A stretch of DNA of 64,000 nucleotides from JACMJL01 sp963791805. Lineage in GTDB: Bacteria > Bacillota > Clostridia > Clostridiales > Clostridiaceae. Shown here piece after piece: positions 1-8,690 of the stretch. Under the pieces are notes generated by a model that was not told the origin of the DNA, ran no database searches, and worked only from the letters and a program-made list of their open reading frames with translations. The stretch spans positions 1,426,001-1,490,000 of the forward strand of contig CAWBTU010000006.1 in assembly GCA_963791805.1 (NCBI GenBank), written 5' to 3'. Each line of letters begins with the position of its first letter. The stretch's first letter is position 1. A program made the translations under genes and the position numbers.

Positions 1-2
1 TG

Positions 3-158
3 TCTGTTAGTGCCATAACTTTATGGGCTGGGCACAAGAAAAATAACGAGATAAAAATAAAACAAATAGAAATAATTAATTTACACGATTTCAATTTTGA
101 TTCTCCTCCTAATTCATTAAATGTGATATCTTACGAGTTTTTCACGGAGCAAAGTTAA
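3..158 (+). CDS. C-terminal fragment of an unidentified protein
   Basis: An open frame enters from the left edge and stops with TAA at 156-158, giving about 51 residues with no start in the window. The sequence is lysine- and isoleucine-rich and ends in EFFTEQS. I do not recognise it. A strong inverted repeat follows directly, which supports a real gene end. Function unknown. Confidence 0.45.
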   Translation, partial: SVSAITLWAGHKKNNEIKIKQIEIINLHDFNFDSPPNSLNVISYEFFTEQS

Positions 159-163
159 AATAC

Positions 164-218
164 AAATAACATTTTTCAAACACATTCTTAAAGTAATTGT
201 GTTTGAAAAATGCTATTT
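164..218 (+). terminator. Long hairpin after the left-edge gene
   Basis: A perfect 15-bp inverted repeat (170-184 with 198-212, 13-nt loop) is extended by five more pairs (164-168 with 214-218) after one mismatch. It starts a few bases after the stop at 158. There is no clean T-run, so it may be a terminator or an mRNA-stabilising hairpin. Confidence 0.5.
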
Positions 219-411
219 AGTTGTTGACGTCAATTTTAATTATAGCACTATTCCCATAAAAAATCCATAAAAAAACAAAAAACTTACATTTTATTAAAGC
301 CATTTAGTTACATGTATTTAATAAATACCAGGTAAGTTAAAAAAATGATTGTAAACTTTGTTGCAGTTGTGTCAAAATAAATATGAAAAGATTAGAACTA
401 ATCTAATAACA

Positions 412-870
412 ATGCTTCGGGAGGTGGCTATTATCAGAAGAGTCAATATTATAAATATAATAATTTGTTTAATATTCGTTTTTACTCTTACATCCTGTAA
501 TGAAAACGTAAATCATAAAAAAAAGGTCGATATATACAATGTAGTAAAAGATGCGTATTTAACAGATAAAGGGTACACTGAAGATTTATCAAAACATATG
601 TCTAAAGATACATTTAACTTAATAAATATATATTCTGTTTATGGAAGAAACGGTAATGAATATAAAAAACCTTTTAAAATTAATTTTAGTCTAAAGGAAA
701 TATCACAAAAAAACAGAAATGATAAAGTAAACGTAAAAATGCTTTATGATCTTGAAATAAGAGACGATAATAACAAGTACGTTAGTGGTTCAGCTTTTGT
801 AGACGTCACATTTAAAGTTGAGATAAGAGGAGATAATTGGTACATAACTGATAAAGATGAGGATGCATGA
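412..870 (+). CDS. Putative small lipoprotein
   Basis: About 150 residues. A basic start (IIRR) is followed by a hydrophobic stretch of about 16 residues and a lipobox LTSC with the cysteine near residue 29, so export and lipidation at the membrane are likely. The mature part is charged, mixed alpha/beta, and not recognised. The start is uncertain. The best Shine-Dalgarno sequence (GGGAGGTGG, 419-427) lies inside the frame, after the ATG at 412, and points to a non-canonical ATT/ATC start at 430-433. An upstream TTG at 358 is also in frame. It stands alone and is followed by a terminator. Family unknown. Confidence 0.6.
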   Translation: MLREVAIIRRVNIINIIICLIFVFTLTSCNENVNHKKKVDIYNVVKDAYLTDKGYTEDLSKHMSKDTFNLINIYSVYGRNGNEYKKPFKINFSLKEISQKNRNDKVNVKMLYDLEIRDDNNKYVSGSAFVDVTFKVEIRGDNWYITDKDEDA

Positions 871-923
871 AAATAAATTATTATTTAAATTCAATATCGC
901 TACAATAAAAAAGGTTCGATTTC

Positions 924-960
924 ACCACATAATCCACGACAGAAATGTTGTGGTTTTTTT
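924..960 (+). terminator. Rho-independent terminator after the lipoprotein gene
   Basis: A 6-bp stem (ACCACA 924-929 with TGTGGT 949-954) leads into a run of T to 960, about 55 nt after the stop of the lipoprotein gene. Confidence 0.55.
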
Positions 961-1043
961 AATATTGTTTAAATGATGATAGAAATAAAGAAGTATATTC
1001 GAAATAGTTAGTGTAGGAGCTCTTACTAAAGGAGGAAATATCT

Positions 1044-1577
1044 ATGGACGAAGAAATTGTGACCTTAATTAAAAAGAGGGATGAAAGGGGAATAGAGATA
1101 CTAATTAATGAATACGCACCCTTAATAAAGTCTATTGTAAAAAAGCATTTATATAACCTTGAACAATATCAGGAGGAATGTATTAATGATGTTTATATGG
1201 GGGTATGGAACAATATAAGTTGCTTTGATAAAGAAAAAAACATTTTAAAAAACTGGGTTGCTGCAATTGCAAAGTATAAAACTATTGATTATAAAAGAAA
1301 ATATTTAAAAAGTATTCAGCAGCTAGATATCTCAGAATTAGCTCTTGAAAGTAAGTTTAATTTAGAACAAGAGGTATTAAAAGATGAAATAGAAGCGGAA
1401 ACTGAAAATCTTCTTAAGGCACTTTCTCCAATGGATAGAAAATTATTTATTAGGATTTTTGTAGAGAAAAATTCCATTGAGGAAGTAAGCAACGAGTTTA
1501 ATCTAAAACCAGCAGTTATATATAATAGGGTTTCTAGGGGTAAGAATAAGATAAGAAGTATATTCTCTAAAATATAA
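1044..1577 (+). CDS. Sigma-70 family (ECF-like) sigma factor
   Basis: 177 residues, the usual size of ECF sigma factors. The N-terminal half has a region-2 pattern (EECINDVYMGVWNNI followed by KNWVAAIAKYKTIDYKRK). The C-terminal half has a region-4 helix-turn-helix (ALSPMDRKLF to VSNEFNLKPAVIYNRVSRGKNKIR). It should direct RNA polymerase to alternative promoters. AAAGGAGG lies 8 nt before the ATG. The gene 40 nt downstream encodes a membrane protein of the DUF4179 type that is commonly paired with such sigma factors, so they probably form a sigma/anti-sigma unit that is self-regulated. The inducing signal is not visible. Confidence 0.85.
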   Translation: MDEEIVTLIKKRDERGIEILINEYAPLIKSIVKKHLYNLEQYQEECINDVYMGVWNNISCFDKEKNILKNWVAAIAKYKTIDYKRKYLKSIQQLDISELALESKFNLEQEVLKDEIEAETENLLKALSPMDRKLFIRIFVEKNSIEEVSNEFNLKPAVIYNRVSRGKNKIRSIFSKI

Positions 1578-1616
1578 AGAGATAACAATTACTTAGAAAA
1601 AAAGGAGGCAATATTT

Positions 1617-2666
1617 ATGAGTGAAGAATATGGATTGTTTAATAAAATGCAAATAGATATTTCAGAGTATGAAGAGGAAAATGTAGATGAACTTGAAAAG
1701 AAAAGGATGATGAAAAGATTTAGCAAAAGCAGTAAGAAAAAAACAAGAATAAGTGATAGAAAAATTGTTGCTGCTGCAGTAGCTATATTGATGGTAGCAA
1801 ATTTAGCTATACGTGGAGATAATGCACTAGCAGATGTTGAAAGCTTTAAATATAACATTTCAAATTGGTTAGGAAAAGAAAATATAAAAAATAACTATAG
1901 TGCTGAAATTGGTGAAACTATCAAAGAAAAAGGTATTAAGGTTACATTAAATGAATTCTTTACAGATAATGATAGAATAATCATTAACCTAGAAATTAAG
2001 AGAAAAGCACAGCCAGTTACTGGTGATGAATACAAAAATTTCATACCTGATCTTTATGTTAATGGCCGCAAGGTGGATATAGATACTAGTTACGTGGGAT
2101 ACTCTTTACACTTTATCGGAAAAGGTAAAGGAAAAGAAGCAGCGGACACTAGCGTAATTCTTGAAACCCAAACAAAAGGACTGAATTTAGTTAAAAAAGA
2201 AAATATAAAATTAGTATTTACTACTCTGGCAAAAAGATATGGAATTGCTAAAGAAAAATTGAGTTATGATTTTAGTTATGATATTAACAACTATATGAAA
2301 GACTGTAAGGTGGTAGTTGTTAATAAGAAGATTACTGAAGATGAAAATAATCTTCAAGTAGATAAGGTTATTGTTTCACCTGATAGAATAAGAATATTAG
2401 GAAATCAAAATGGATTTACTCAACATGGAATCTATGGAAATATAAATTATCACTATGATGTAGTAGATCAAAATAATGAACTTGTTCCATTAAAAGCAGA
2501 TATTGGAGAAGGTGCTTTTTTCTATAAGGGAAAGAGTGAAACAACTAGTTTGAAGATAATACCATATACTTATAAAGAAATAAATACAAATTGCACTAAG
2601 AAAGATGATCAAGGCAGAGTAATGTATGCAATAGAGGATCAAATAATAACAATAAATCTAAAATAG
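1617..2666 (+). CDS. DUF4179-type membrane protein, probable anti-sigma factor
   Basis: 349 residues. A charged cytoplasmic N-terminus of about 48 residues is rich in Lys/Glu. It is followed by one transmembrane helix (about 50-66, KIVAAAVAILMVANLAI) and a large extracellular domain. The region after the helix (DNALADVESFKYNISNWLGKE, then ETIKEKGIKVTLNEFFTDND) matches my memory of DUF4179 proteins, which follow sigma factors in Firmicutes and act as anti-sigma factors or regulators. GGAGG is 8 nt before the ATG. Coupling to the sigma gene 40 nt upstream suggests that the N-terminus holds the sigma factor until an envelope signal arrives. This role is inferred from family and context. Confidence 0.75.
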   Translation: MSEEYGLFNKMQIDISEYEEENVDELEKKRMMKRFSKSSKKKTRISDRKIVAAAVAILMVANLAIRGDNALADVESFKYNISNWLGKENIKNNYSAEIGETIKEKGIKVTLNEFFTDNDRIIINLEIKRKAQPVTGDEYKNFIPDLYVNGRKVDIDTSYVGYSLHFIGKGKGKEAADTSVILETQTKGLNLVKKENIKLVFTTLAKRYGIAKEKLSYDFSYDINNYMKDCKVVVVNKKITEDENNLQVDKVIVSPDRIRILGNQNGFTQHGIYGNINYHYDVVDQNNELVPLKADIGEGAFFYKGKSETTSLKIIPYTYKEINTNCTKKDDQGRVMYAIEDQIITINLK

Positions 2667-2969
2667 TAGTATAGATATAAGCTGTATTTTCTTAAGTTAA
2701 CTTATAGAATCTTTAAAATTCATAAACTAGTAGAAGGATAATAGCATAGGATAATAACTTGTTTTTATTAATCTTATGTGATAATTATGAAGTATAAGAG
2801 AAGGAGTTTGGACTATCTATGTATAATTATATAATATAAGTGATTGGTCACAAAATGTGATATGCAATGAGAGCCATCTCTTAATATACTCATGATGCCC
2901 AAATATGTATAGGAAGTGCGTAAAACTGGCCTATACGTAATAATAATACGTAATTATGGAGGTTTAAAT
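2667..2969. other. Intergenic region without a gene
   Basis: About 300 AT-rich bases between the anti-sigma gene and the DUF2804 gene. I see a 12-bp palindrome TAAGTTAACTTA (2693-2704) and a short inverted repeat TCACA-AAA-TGTGA near 2848-2861, but no clear terminator, promoter or small ORF. Confidence 0.4.
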
Positions 2970-4046
2970 ATGAAACTGACAGAGAAAATGAAAAACAGTA
3001 CTTATCCTGATGTGATTTCAAATCTACGTAGGCCTGTAGCTCCACCTAAGAACGTTGTAAACAACGGTATTGTACAATTTGGTACTTTTGATGCTCCTCT
3101 TGAAAATATTAATATTATTGATTGCAAAAAACCTGTTAAGAGTTGGCTACCTAAATTTATGAATTCTTCTAGAATAAAAGAGTGGGAAGCTTTTGAAATA
3201 AGCTTTGACGAAGGTTTTTTAGTTGGAGCTATTTATGATGTGGGGGCCTTTGTCTTTAATATAATTATGTTTTTTGATAAAAAGACGAAAGAAGTATCCC
3301 TAAATCAGGTTATGGGAGCACCAAAAAAAGTAGTTAAAGATACGCTTATTAACAAGCGGAACAATCTGAAAACTGGTAATTTGGTAATCAATATAAACAA
3401 TCAATTCCAAGATGGAAAATGCTATGTTAAAGCAAATTCTCCCAAAAGCAAAAAGAATATGGCGATGAATGTAGATGTGGAACTAACAAGTATAAGCATG
3501 CCTTCTGTTGTGGTTATGCCACTAGGTGAAAACAGACCACTGTACAGTCAAAAGGAACTATTTAAGGTTAGCGGCAATATACAAATGGGAGATCGTACTT
3601 TTACTATGAATGAAAATTCTCTGGCAATTATTGATGACCACAAAGGCTATTATCCATATAAGATGCATTATGACTGGTTGACAGGAATGGGAACATTTGA
3701 AAAAGAAGGTGTTATGGCCTTTAATTTAACAAAAAATCAAGTTACTAATCCTAAGGATTACAATGAAAACTATCTATGGCTAAATGGTGATACGCATCCG
3801 CTTCCACCTGTTAACTTTACCCACCTAGATAATGGACATTGGAAAGTAACAGATGAGCATGATATGGTAAACATAGAATTCCATATTGATAACACTTTAA
3901 AATTAGATAAAAATGTAGCACTTATAAAGGTTAGATACAGAGCACCTTTTGGATTCATAACTGGCTATATCAAGGATATTGATGGCAATAAACATATCCT
4001 TAACGGTGCTTTTGGAATGGGAGAAGACAAAACCTATCAGATTTAA
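2970..4046 (+). CDS. DUF2804 domain protein
   Basis: 358 residues from the ATG at 2970, chosen because GGAGG sits 7 nt upstream; an in-frame start at 2916 has no such site. It is a soluble, beta-rich protein without signal or membrane segments. Motifs such as IDDHKGYYPYKMHYDWLTG, YNENYLWLNGDTHPLPPV and the C-terminal GYIKDIDGNKHIL resemble the DUF2804 family, which has a lipocalin/CrtC-like fold and no firmly established activity. It is a single gene with its own terminator. The family call is from memory of the motif pattern. Confidence 0.75.
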   Translation: MKLTEKMKNSTYPDVISNLRRPVAPPKNVVNNGIVQFGTFDAPLENINIIDCKKPVKSWLPKFMNSSRIKEWEAFEISFDEGFLVGAIYDVGAFVFNIIMFFDKKTKEVSLNQVMGAPKKVVKDTLINKRNNLKTGNLVININNQFQDGKCYVKANSPKSKKNMAMNVDVELTSISMPSVVVMPLGENRPLYSQKELFKVSGNIQMGDRTFTMNENSLAIIDDHKGYYPYKMHYDWLTGMGTFEKEGVMAFNLTKNQVTNPKDYNENYLWLNGDTHPLPPVNFTHLDNGHWKVTDEHDMVNIEFHIDNTLKLDKNVALIKVRYRAPFGFITGYIKDIDGNKHILNGAFGMGEDKTYQI

Positions 4047-4076
4047 AAAACTCGCTAAAATTTTATTAGGGGAACA

Positions 4077-4110
4077 AGGATGCTTTTGAAATAAGAGCAT
4101 CCTATTTTTA
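4077..4110 (+). terminator. Terminator after the DUF2804 gene
   Basis: An 8-bp stem (AGGATGCT 4077-4084 with AGCATCCT 4096-4103) is followed by a T-rich tail (ATTTTTA). Confidence 0.75.
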
Positions 4111-4211
4111 GGTTTGCCCTGCATGTACATTATCTAATGGGTGAATCCTACCATATTCTATTCAATTTTTCTATACAAATATGTAAATAATCATTAAAAA
4201 ATACAGAATTA

Positions 4212-4220
4212 TGGTATAAT
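4212..4220 (+). promoter_or_regulatory. Extended -10 promoter for the ABM-domain gene
   Basis: TGG-TATAAT at 4212-4220 is a consensus extended -10 element 48 nt upstream of the start at 4268. The -35 region is poor, as is usual for extended -10 promoters. Confidence 0.5.
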
Positions 4221-4267
4221 CAGATATAATTATTATAAAAAACTTTCAATAAAAAGGGGAAATTATA

Positions 4268-4582
4268 ATGAGCGAATGTCTACTTGTTAATGTGATTTAT
4301 ACAATAAAAGAAGGCAAAAGAGAAGAATTTTTTAATAAGGTAAATGAAATGGGAATTATTAAAGATTCAAGAGAAGAACCTGGAAACAGTAAATATGAAT
4401 ATTTTTTTTCAGTTGATGATCAAGATAAATTATTTCTTATGGAGATGTGGGTGAGTGATTTAGCACAAGGAATGCACAGTAAGACGGAACATTATAAAAA
4501 ATTGCAGTTATTGAAAGAGGAATATGTGATAGATGTAAGTATTGAAAAATATAACATAAGCAAACGTAAGCACCATTCTTAA
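4268..4582 (+). CDS. ABM-domain protein (putative quinol monooxygenase-like)
   Basis: 104 residues, the normal length for the antibiotic-biosynthesis monooxygenase (ABM) ferredoxin-like fold. The pattern of an N-terminal strand (LLVNVIYTIKEGKREEFFNKV), a central YEYFFSVDDQDKLFLMEMWVS and a histidine-containing helix (HSKTEHYKKL) is typical of this family. Members include cofactor-independent monooxygenases and heme-degrading enzymes, but many have no known substrate. A purine-rich AAGGGGA site precedes the ATG, and the extended -10 promoter suggests independent transcription. Exact activity cannot be assigned. Confidence 0.75.
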   Translation: MSECLLVNVIYTIKEGKREEFFNKVNEMGIIKDSREEPGNSKYEYFFSVDDQDKLFLMEMWVSDLAQGMHSKTEHYKKLQLLKEEYVIDVSIEKYNISKRKHHS

Positions 4583-4632
4583 GATAATCTAAATAGCTTC
4601 CCATAAAAATCAAGCATAAAGGAGAACTAATA

Positions 4633-5098
4633 ATGCAAGGAAATCAAATTAGAAATGCTGTAAAAGCAATTATTATTGAGGACGGTAAAATTCTTTTATG
4701 TAAATATAAAGATAAAGACGGCATTTTTTATGCTTGCATAGGCGGTGGACAAGATCCTTTTGAAGATATGCAGACTGCTTTAAAAGGAGAGTGCAAAGAA
4801 GAAATGACAGCGAAATCAAGGTTGGCAGGATGGTATTTGTAAGAGAGACTTTTTTGATTATGATGATGGCAGTGGTATTTTAAATAGAATACATCAAATA
4901 GAGTGTTTTTTTCAATGTTCTTTAAGAGATAACAAAACTATTTGTATTGGAAATAATCCAGATACTAGCTCTGAGGGAATTGAATGGATACCATTAGACA
5001 AATTAAGTAAAATACGTATTTATCCAAATGTATTTAAAGAATATATACATCTAGATGGTTCCTTAGAAAATGTGTTTTATTTGGGTCTGACTAATTGA
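4633..5098 (+). pseudogene. Frameshifted Nudix hydrolase
   Basis: The first frame (4633-4842) starts a Nudix protein (RNAVKAIIIEDGKILLCKYKD) and runs through the beginning of the Nudix box, GGGQDPFEDM...EEM, then stops early at 4840-4842. Directly after, frame 2 (from about 4844 to the TGA at 5096-5098) continues the same fold: RDFFDYDDG, IHQIECFFQC, EGIEWIPLDKL and YPNVFKEYI, all typical of the C-terminal half. A few residues (VFVR) read in the third frame, so there may have been two small indels near 4815-4845. The upstream GGAG site is intact. Either a recent pseudogene or a sequencing error; an intact ancestor would have been about 155 residues. Confidence 0.8.
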
Positions 5099-5193
5099 CG
5101 CATATAACAATTAATGGAATTAACTAGTCAACGTTAAACTCGTGTAAGGATCTAATTTTTATTGATTATAACATATAGAAGGTGGGATATACA

Positions 5194-5973
5194 GTGAAAC
5201 ACTTTGACACAATTTTGTTTGATTTAGATGGTACTTTATATGCTAAAGGAAAACCAATTAAGTCAGCTGTAAGCATAATTGAAATATTAAGAGAAAAAAA
5301 TATGAAAATGGGGTTTATAACGAATACAGATGGTTCACCAGTAGAGTATATTCATAATAGCCTTATTAATCTGGGTTTTAATATTCCACTTAAGGAAATA
5401 TTTACTCCAGTTATAGCAGTTAGAGAATTTTTCGCAAATAACCCTCTGAAATCTTGTTACTGCTTAGTAACTGACAAGGTTTTTGAAAGCTTAAAGGATT
5501 TAAATATGAATGATGCTCATCCAGACTATGTTGTGATTGGTGATTTCAGTGACAAAATAAGCTATAACGAAATAAACAAGGTTTTTAGATTTATAATGAA
5601 TGGTTCTAAAATCCTTGCACTTTCTAAATCACACTACTATTTCAACAACAACGGAATTAATATTAATACTGGCGCCTTTGTTAGTATGTTTGAAAATGCG
5701 TGTAATAAAGAAGCTATTTTACTAGGCAAGCCATCAAAGGAATTTTTCAATTTAGCACTAACTCATTTAGGGAGCATTCCTAGTAATACGTTAGTTGTTG
5801 GTGATGATATTACTGTAGATATAGTAGGTGCTAAAACAATTAATGCTACAAGTGTACTTGTTAAAACAGGCCATTATAATGAAGATTTAGTTAATAAATT
5901 TAAAATAAAGCCTAATTATATTATGGAGGATATTACCGAACTACCAGATTTAATATTTGGACATATTCAATAA
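5194..5973 (+). CDS. HAD-superfamily hydrolase, NagD/subclass IIA-like
   Basis: 259 residues from the GTG at 5194; GAAGGTGGG at 5178-5186 is the ribosome site and overlaps an earlier GTG at 5182. Motif I FDLDGTLY, motif II FITNTDG, lysine motif LLGKPS and motif IV VVGDDITVDIVGA follow the HAD subclass IIA (NagD/AraL-type) order, with a cap domain between motifs II and III. It probably dephosphorylates small phosphorylated metabolites in the cytoplasm; the substrate cannot be predicted. The next gene begins 27 nt later with its own ribosome site, so the two are likely co-transcribed. Confidence 0.8.
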   Translation: MKHFDTILFDLDGTLYAKGKPIKSAVSIIEILREKNMKMGFITNTDGSPVEYIHNSLINLGFNIPLKEIFTPVIAVREFFANNPLKSCYCLVTDKVFESLKDLNMNDAHPDYVVIGDFSDKISYNEINKVFRFIMNGSKILALSKSHYYFNNNGININTGAFVSMFENACNKEAILLGKPSKEFFNLALTHLGSIPSNTLVVGDDITVDIVGAKTINATSVLVKTGHYNEDLVNKFKIKPNYIMEDITELPDLIFGHIQ

Positions 5974-6000
5974 AAAAAGCAAAAAATGAGGAGGCTAATA

Positions 6001-6549
6001 ATGGATTACAATTCAAATCATAGTTATGGAATAGCTTATTGTGCAATGCTTCTTGTACTAAGTCCGTTTATGTTTATTATTGATGTAGATAAGTGGGGAA
6101 TCTTATTATTTCCAGCTATAATTGTTGGTAATGAGTATTCCTTTAGTTTTCTGAGACAAGCTATGAAATTATATGAAGAAATAATCTTCAAATCATTGCT
6201 GGAGAGATTTACTTTCATTATCCAACTATTAATGATAGTTGGGATAGGAACATGTGATGTGTATTCTTATAAAACAAATAATTTCCCGCAATTATTCATA
6301 TTCTTACTAATTTATTACACATGGTACATTTTAATTCAAAGCCAATCTCTAATAATTGGAGGTAAAAGTATAGGGGTCGGACGAAAAGTATTTTCATATG
6401 ATTCAATAGATTCTATTGAATTAAAAAATAATGGACTATTTATAGAAGCAAAGGGTAAATCATTTACAATACATAATTGGACAATTGGTAAAGACAGATA
6501 CAGTTTAGAAGCAATAGTAAAAAATATTAGTGAGAATTTAATAGTTTAG
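6001..6549 (+). CDS. Small integral membrane protein with a PH-like tail
   Basis: 182 residues from the ATG at 6001 (GAGGAGG upstream; an in-frame GTG/ATG start at 5986 would lie within that site). Four hydrophobic segments are visible, at about residues 9-27, 34-48, 72-92 and 98-116. A cytoplasmic tail (VGRKVFSYDSIDSIELKNNGLFIEAKGKSFTI) resembles bacterial pleckstrin-homology-like domains that follow membrane anchors. Not otherwise recognised. It lies 27 nt after the HAD gene, and a hairpin follows. Confidence 0.6.
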   Translation: MDYNSNHSYGIAYCAMLLVLSPFMFIIDVDKWGILLFPAIIVGNEYSFSFLRQAMKLYEEIIFKSLLERFTFIIQLLMIVGIGTCDVYSYKTNNFPQLFIFLLIYYTWYILIQSQSLIIGGKSIGVGRKVFSYDSIDSIELKNNGLFIEAKGKSFTIHNWTIGKDRYSLEAIVKNISENLIV

Positions 6550-6598
6550 GTATAATTTTCCTAATAATAGGGCGGAAAAAATTATTATTTTAGATAAT

Positions 6599-6664
6599 AG
6601 CATCCTGTGATGAACACCACTGTCTATTTAGCGGCGGTCATTTCAATAGGTTGCTTTTTTATTT
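6599..6664 (+). terminator. Probable terminator
   Basis: AGCATCCT (6599-6606) pairs with AGGTTGCT (6648-6655) apart from one mismatch and is followed by seven Ts. The loop is long but contains further pairing (GATGAA with TTCAAT region). Confidence 0.45.
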
Positions 6665-6810
6665 TATATAGTCTTATGGATATTAGTGCCTAATTTACAA
6701 AAAAGGTTGATATTATAAGTAATTAGGATTATAATTCTATTAAACAATAACAATTATTAAATGAAAACAATAATTAGAAAATTAGTAATAGAACTAAGGG
6801 GATGTACATA

Positions 6811-7467
6811 ATGAACGAAACAATAAAATTAATTCAAAATCATAGATCAATAAGAACATTTTTAGATAAGAATATAACTGAAGAGACTTTAGATCAGATT
6901 CTCAAATCTGCTCAAGCCATGCCAAATTCAATTAATGGGCAGCAAACTTCTGTTATTGTAGTTAGAGATAAAGAAACAAAACAAAAATTAGCTCATTTAA
7001 CAGGTAATCCACAAATAATTCATGAAAGTATAGAAGGAACGCTAGCAGGATCTTTTGATGCTGGAATAGCTATGGGGGGAACTGTAATAGCTGCCGAATC
7101 TTTAGGTATAGGGATTGTTCCCATTGGTGGAATTAGAAAAAATTCTGAAGAAGTAATTGAATTATTAGAATTACCAAAATACACTTATCCAGTTGCAGGT
7201 CTTGCTTTAGGCTATCCTGCTGATAACTCAAAGCAAAAACCAAGAATGCCTTTTGAAACCTTTAAGCATAATGAAAAATATAATGCTGATATATTAAAAC
7301 CAGCCATAGATAAATATGATACAGAAATAGAAGCTTATTTAAAGGAAACAGGTAGAGAGTCACAAGAAGGAAATTGGAGTATATTTACTTCAAATATATA
7401 TAAATCTGTATATTATCCAAAAGTATTTGGAGCAATTAAAGATCAAGGATTTAAAAATGATAAATAA
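6811..7467 (+). CDS. NfrA/NfsA-like NAD(P)H-dependent nitroreductase
   Basis: 218 residues from the ATG at 6811 (AAGGGGA about 8 nt upstream; the ATG at 6802 abuts the ribosome site). The N-terminal NHRSIRTFLDKNI is the FMN-phosphate-binding motif of nitroreductases. IAAESLGIGIVPIGGIRKN and PVAGLALGYPADNSKQKPRMP are typical of the NfrA/NfsA group of flavin reductases. It transfers electrons from NAD(P)H through FMN to nitroaromatics, quinones or flavins. It is followed 51 nt later by an Old Yellow Enzyme gene, suggesting a small flavoenzyme operon for reducing electrophilic compounds. Confidence 0.88.
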   Translation: MNETIKLIQNHRSIRTFLDKNITEETLDQILKSAQAMPNSINGQQTSVIVVRDKETKQKLAHLTGNPQIIHESIEGTLAGSFDAGIAMGGTVIAAESLGIGIVPIGGIRKNSEEVIELLELPKYTYPVAGLALGYPADNSKQKPRMPFETFKHNEKYNADILKPAIDKYDTEIEAYLKETGRESQEGNWSIFTSNIYKSVYYPKVFGAIKDQGFKNDK

Positions 7468-7518
7468 ACTAGAAAAGTGTAATAATAAGGTTGTGTTAAT
7501 TGAAAGGGAGAGATTAAA

Positions 7519-8637
7519 TTGAAAATTGAAAAACTACTTCAACCTAGAAAGTTAGGTTCCACAATATATGTAAAAAATCCTATAGTTATGTCACCAATGA
7601 CTACTTTTTCTGGAAATGCTGATGGAACAGTGTCTGAGGCGGAATTAAGTTATTATAAAACAAGATCAAAGGGAGTAGGAATTGTAATTACTGCCACTAC
7701 CTTTGTAAGACCATCAGGAAAAGGATTTGCAGGTCAATTTGCAGCTTATGATGAAAGTTTCTTACCAGGACTAAAAAAGTTAGCTGAAACAATAAAAGGC
7801 GAAGGTGCCGTAGCTATTTTACAAATGTTTCATGGAGGCAGAATGGCAATACCAGCTGAAATACCTGAAGGCCAAACTATTAGTGCAAGTAGTGTAGCAC
7901 CACTAAGACCAGGAGCAACAACTCCTAGAGAAATGACAGAAGAAGAAATTCAAGATATAATTAAAGCCTTTGGTGAAACTGCAAAATTAGCAATTGAAGC
8001 AGGCTTTGATGGTGTGGAAATTCATGGAGCTAATGGATATTTAGTGCAACAGTTCTTTTCTCCTCACTCAAATCGCAGAGAGGATAAGTGGGGCGGAAGT
8101 ATTGAAAAACGAATGATTTTCCCATTGGCCGTCATAGCAGAAGTGAAAAAAGTAGTAAAAGAGAATGCTAAACAGGATTTCATAGTAGGCTATCGTTTTT
8201 CACCAGAAGAAATTGAGAATCCAGGTATAACTTTAGAAGATACTCATTCATTTATAGATGTATTAGCAAATCAAGGATTAAGTTACTTGCATATTTCCAT
8301 AATGGATTATTGGCAAGGTTCAATGAGAGATAAAGCAAATACAAAACCAATTATTTGCAAAATAATTGATCAAATCCACGGTAGAGTACCATTTATTGGG
8401 GTAGGTTCTATTCTTACACCAGAGGATGCAATAAAGGCCTTAGACAGTGGAGCAGAATTTATCGCACTTGGTAGAGAGTTAATCATGGAACCAGACTGGG
8501 TTAACAAAATTCAAATGGAAAAGAGTTCAGAAATACGTACAACTTTAAGCAAAAGGGATAGGGAAGTTTTAAACATACCAGAGCCACTTTGGAATGCAAT
8601 AATGAATACACCTGGTTGGTTTCCAGTGATAGAATAA
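7519..8637 (+). CDS. Old Yellow Enzyme family NADH:flavin oxidoreductase
   Basis: 372 residues, starting at a TTG with GGGAGAG 8 nt upstream. A TIM-barrel flavoenzyme: FMN-site MSPMTTFSGNADGTVS, substrate-anchoring histidine/asparagine pair in GFDGVEIHGANGYLVQQFFSP, the signature SNRREDKWGGS, and the C-terminal phosphate-binding VGSILTPEDA and ALGRELIMEPDW. Members reduce activated C=C bonds (enones, nitro compounds) with NAD(P)H. There is no C-terminal 4Fe-4S/FAD extension, so it is the short YqjM-like form rather than a 2,4-dienoyl-CoA reductase. Co-transcription with the preceding nitroreductase is likely. Confidence 0.9.
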   Translation: MKIEKLLQPRKLGSTIYVKNPIVMSPMTTFSGNADGTVSEAELSYYKTRSKGVGIVITATTFVRPSGKGFAGQFAAYDESFLPGLKKLAETIKGEGAVAILQMFHGGRMAIPAEIPEGQTISASSVAPLRPGATTPREMTEEEIQDIIKAFGETAKLAIEAGFDGVEIHGANGYLVQQFFSPHSNRREDKWGGSIEKRMIFPLAVIAEVKKVVKENAKQDFIVGYRFSPEEIENPGITLEDTHSFIDVLANQGLSYLHISIMDYWQGSMRDKANTKPIICKIIDQIHGRVPFIGVGSILTPEDAIKALDSGAEFIALGRELIMEPDWVNKIQMEKSSEIRTTLSKRDREVLNIPEPLWNAIMNTPGWFPVIE

Positions 8638-8656
8638 TAATGACAAACATATTCAG

Positions 8657-8690
8657 TAAAACACCTAAATGAAAGTTTGGGTGTTTTATT
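8657..8690 (+). terminator. Terminator after the flavoenzyme operon
   Basis: A 9-bp stem (TAAAACACC 8657-8665 with GGTGTTTTA 8680-8688) with the T-run in the descending arm, 20 nt after the stop. Confidence 0.75.

Noticed and set aside
1316..1858. Reverse-strand open frames over the sigma and anti-sigma genes
   Set aside because: They lie opposite genes with clear motifs, have low-complexity Ser/Leu/Ile-rich products and no ribosome sites.
2848..2861. TCACA-AAA-TGTGA as a Crp/Fnr site
   Set aside because: Half-sites are in the opposite orientation and spacing to the TGTGA-N6-TCACA consensus.
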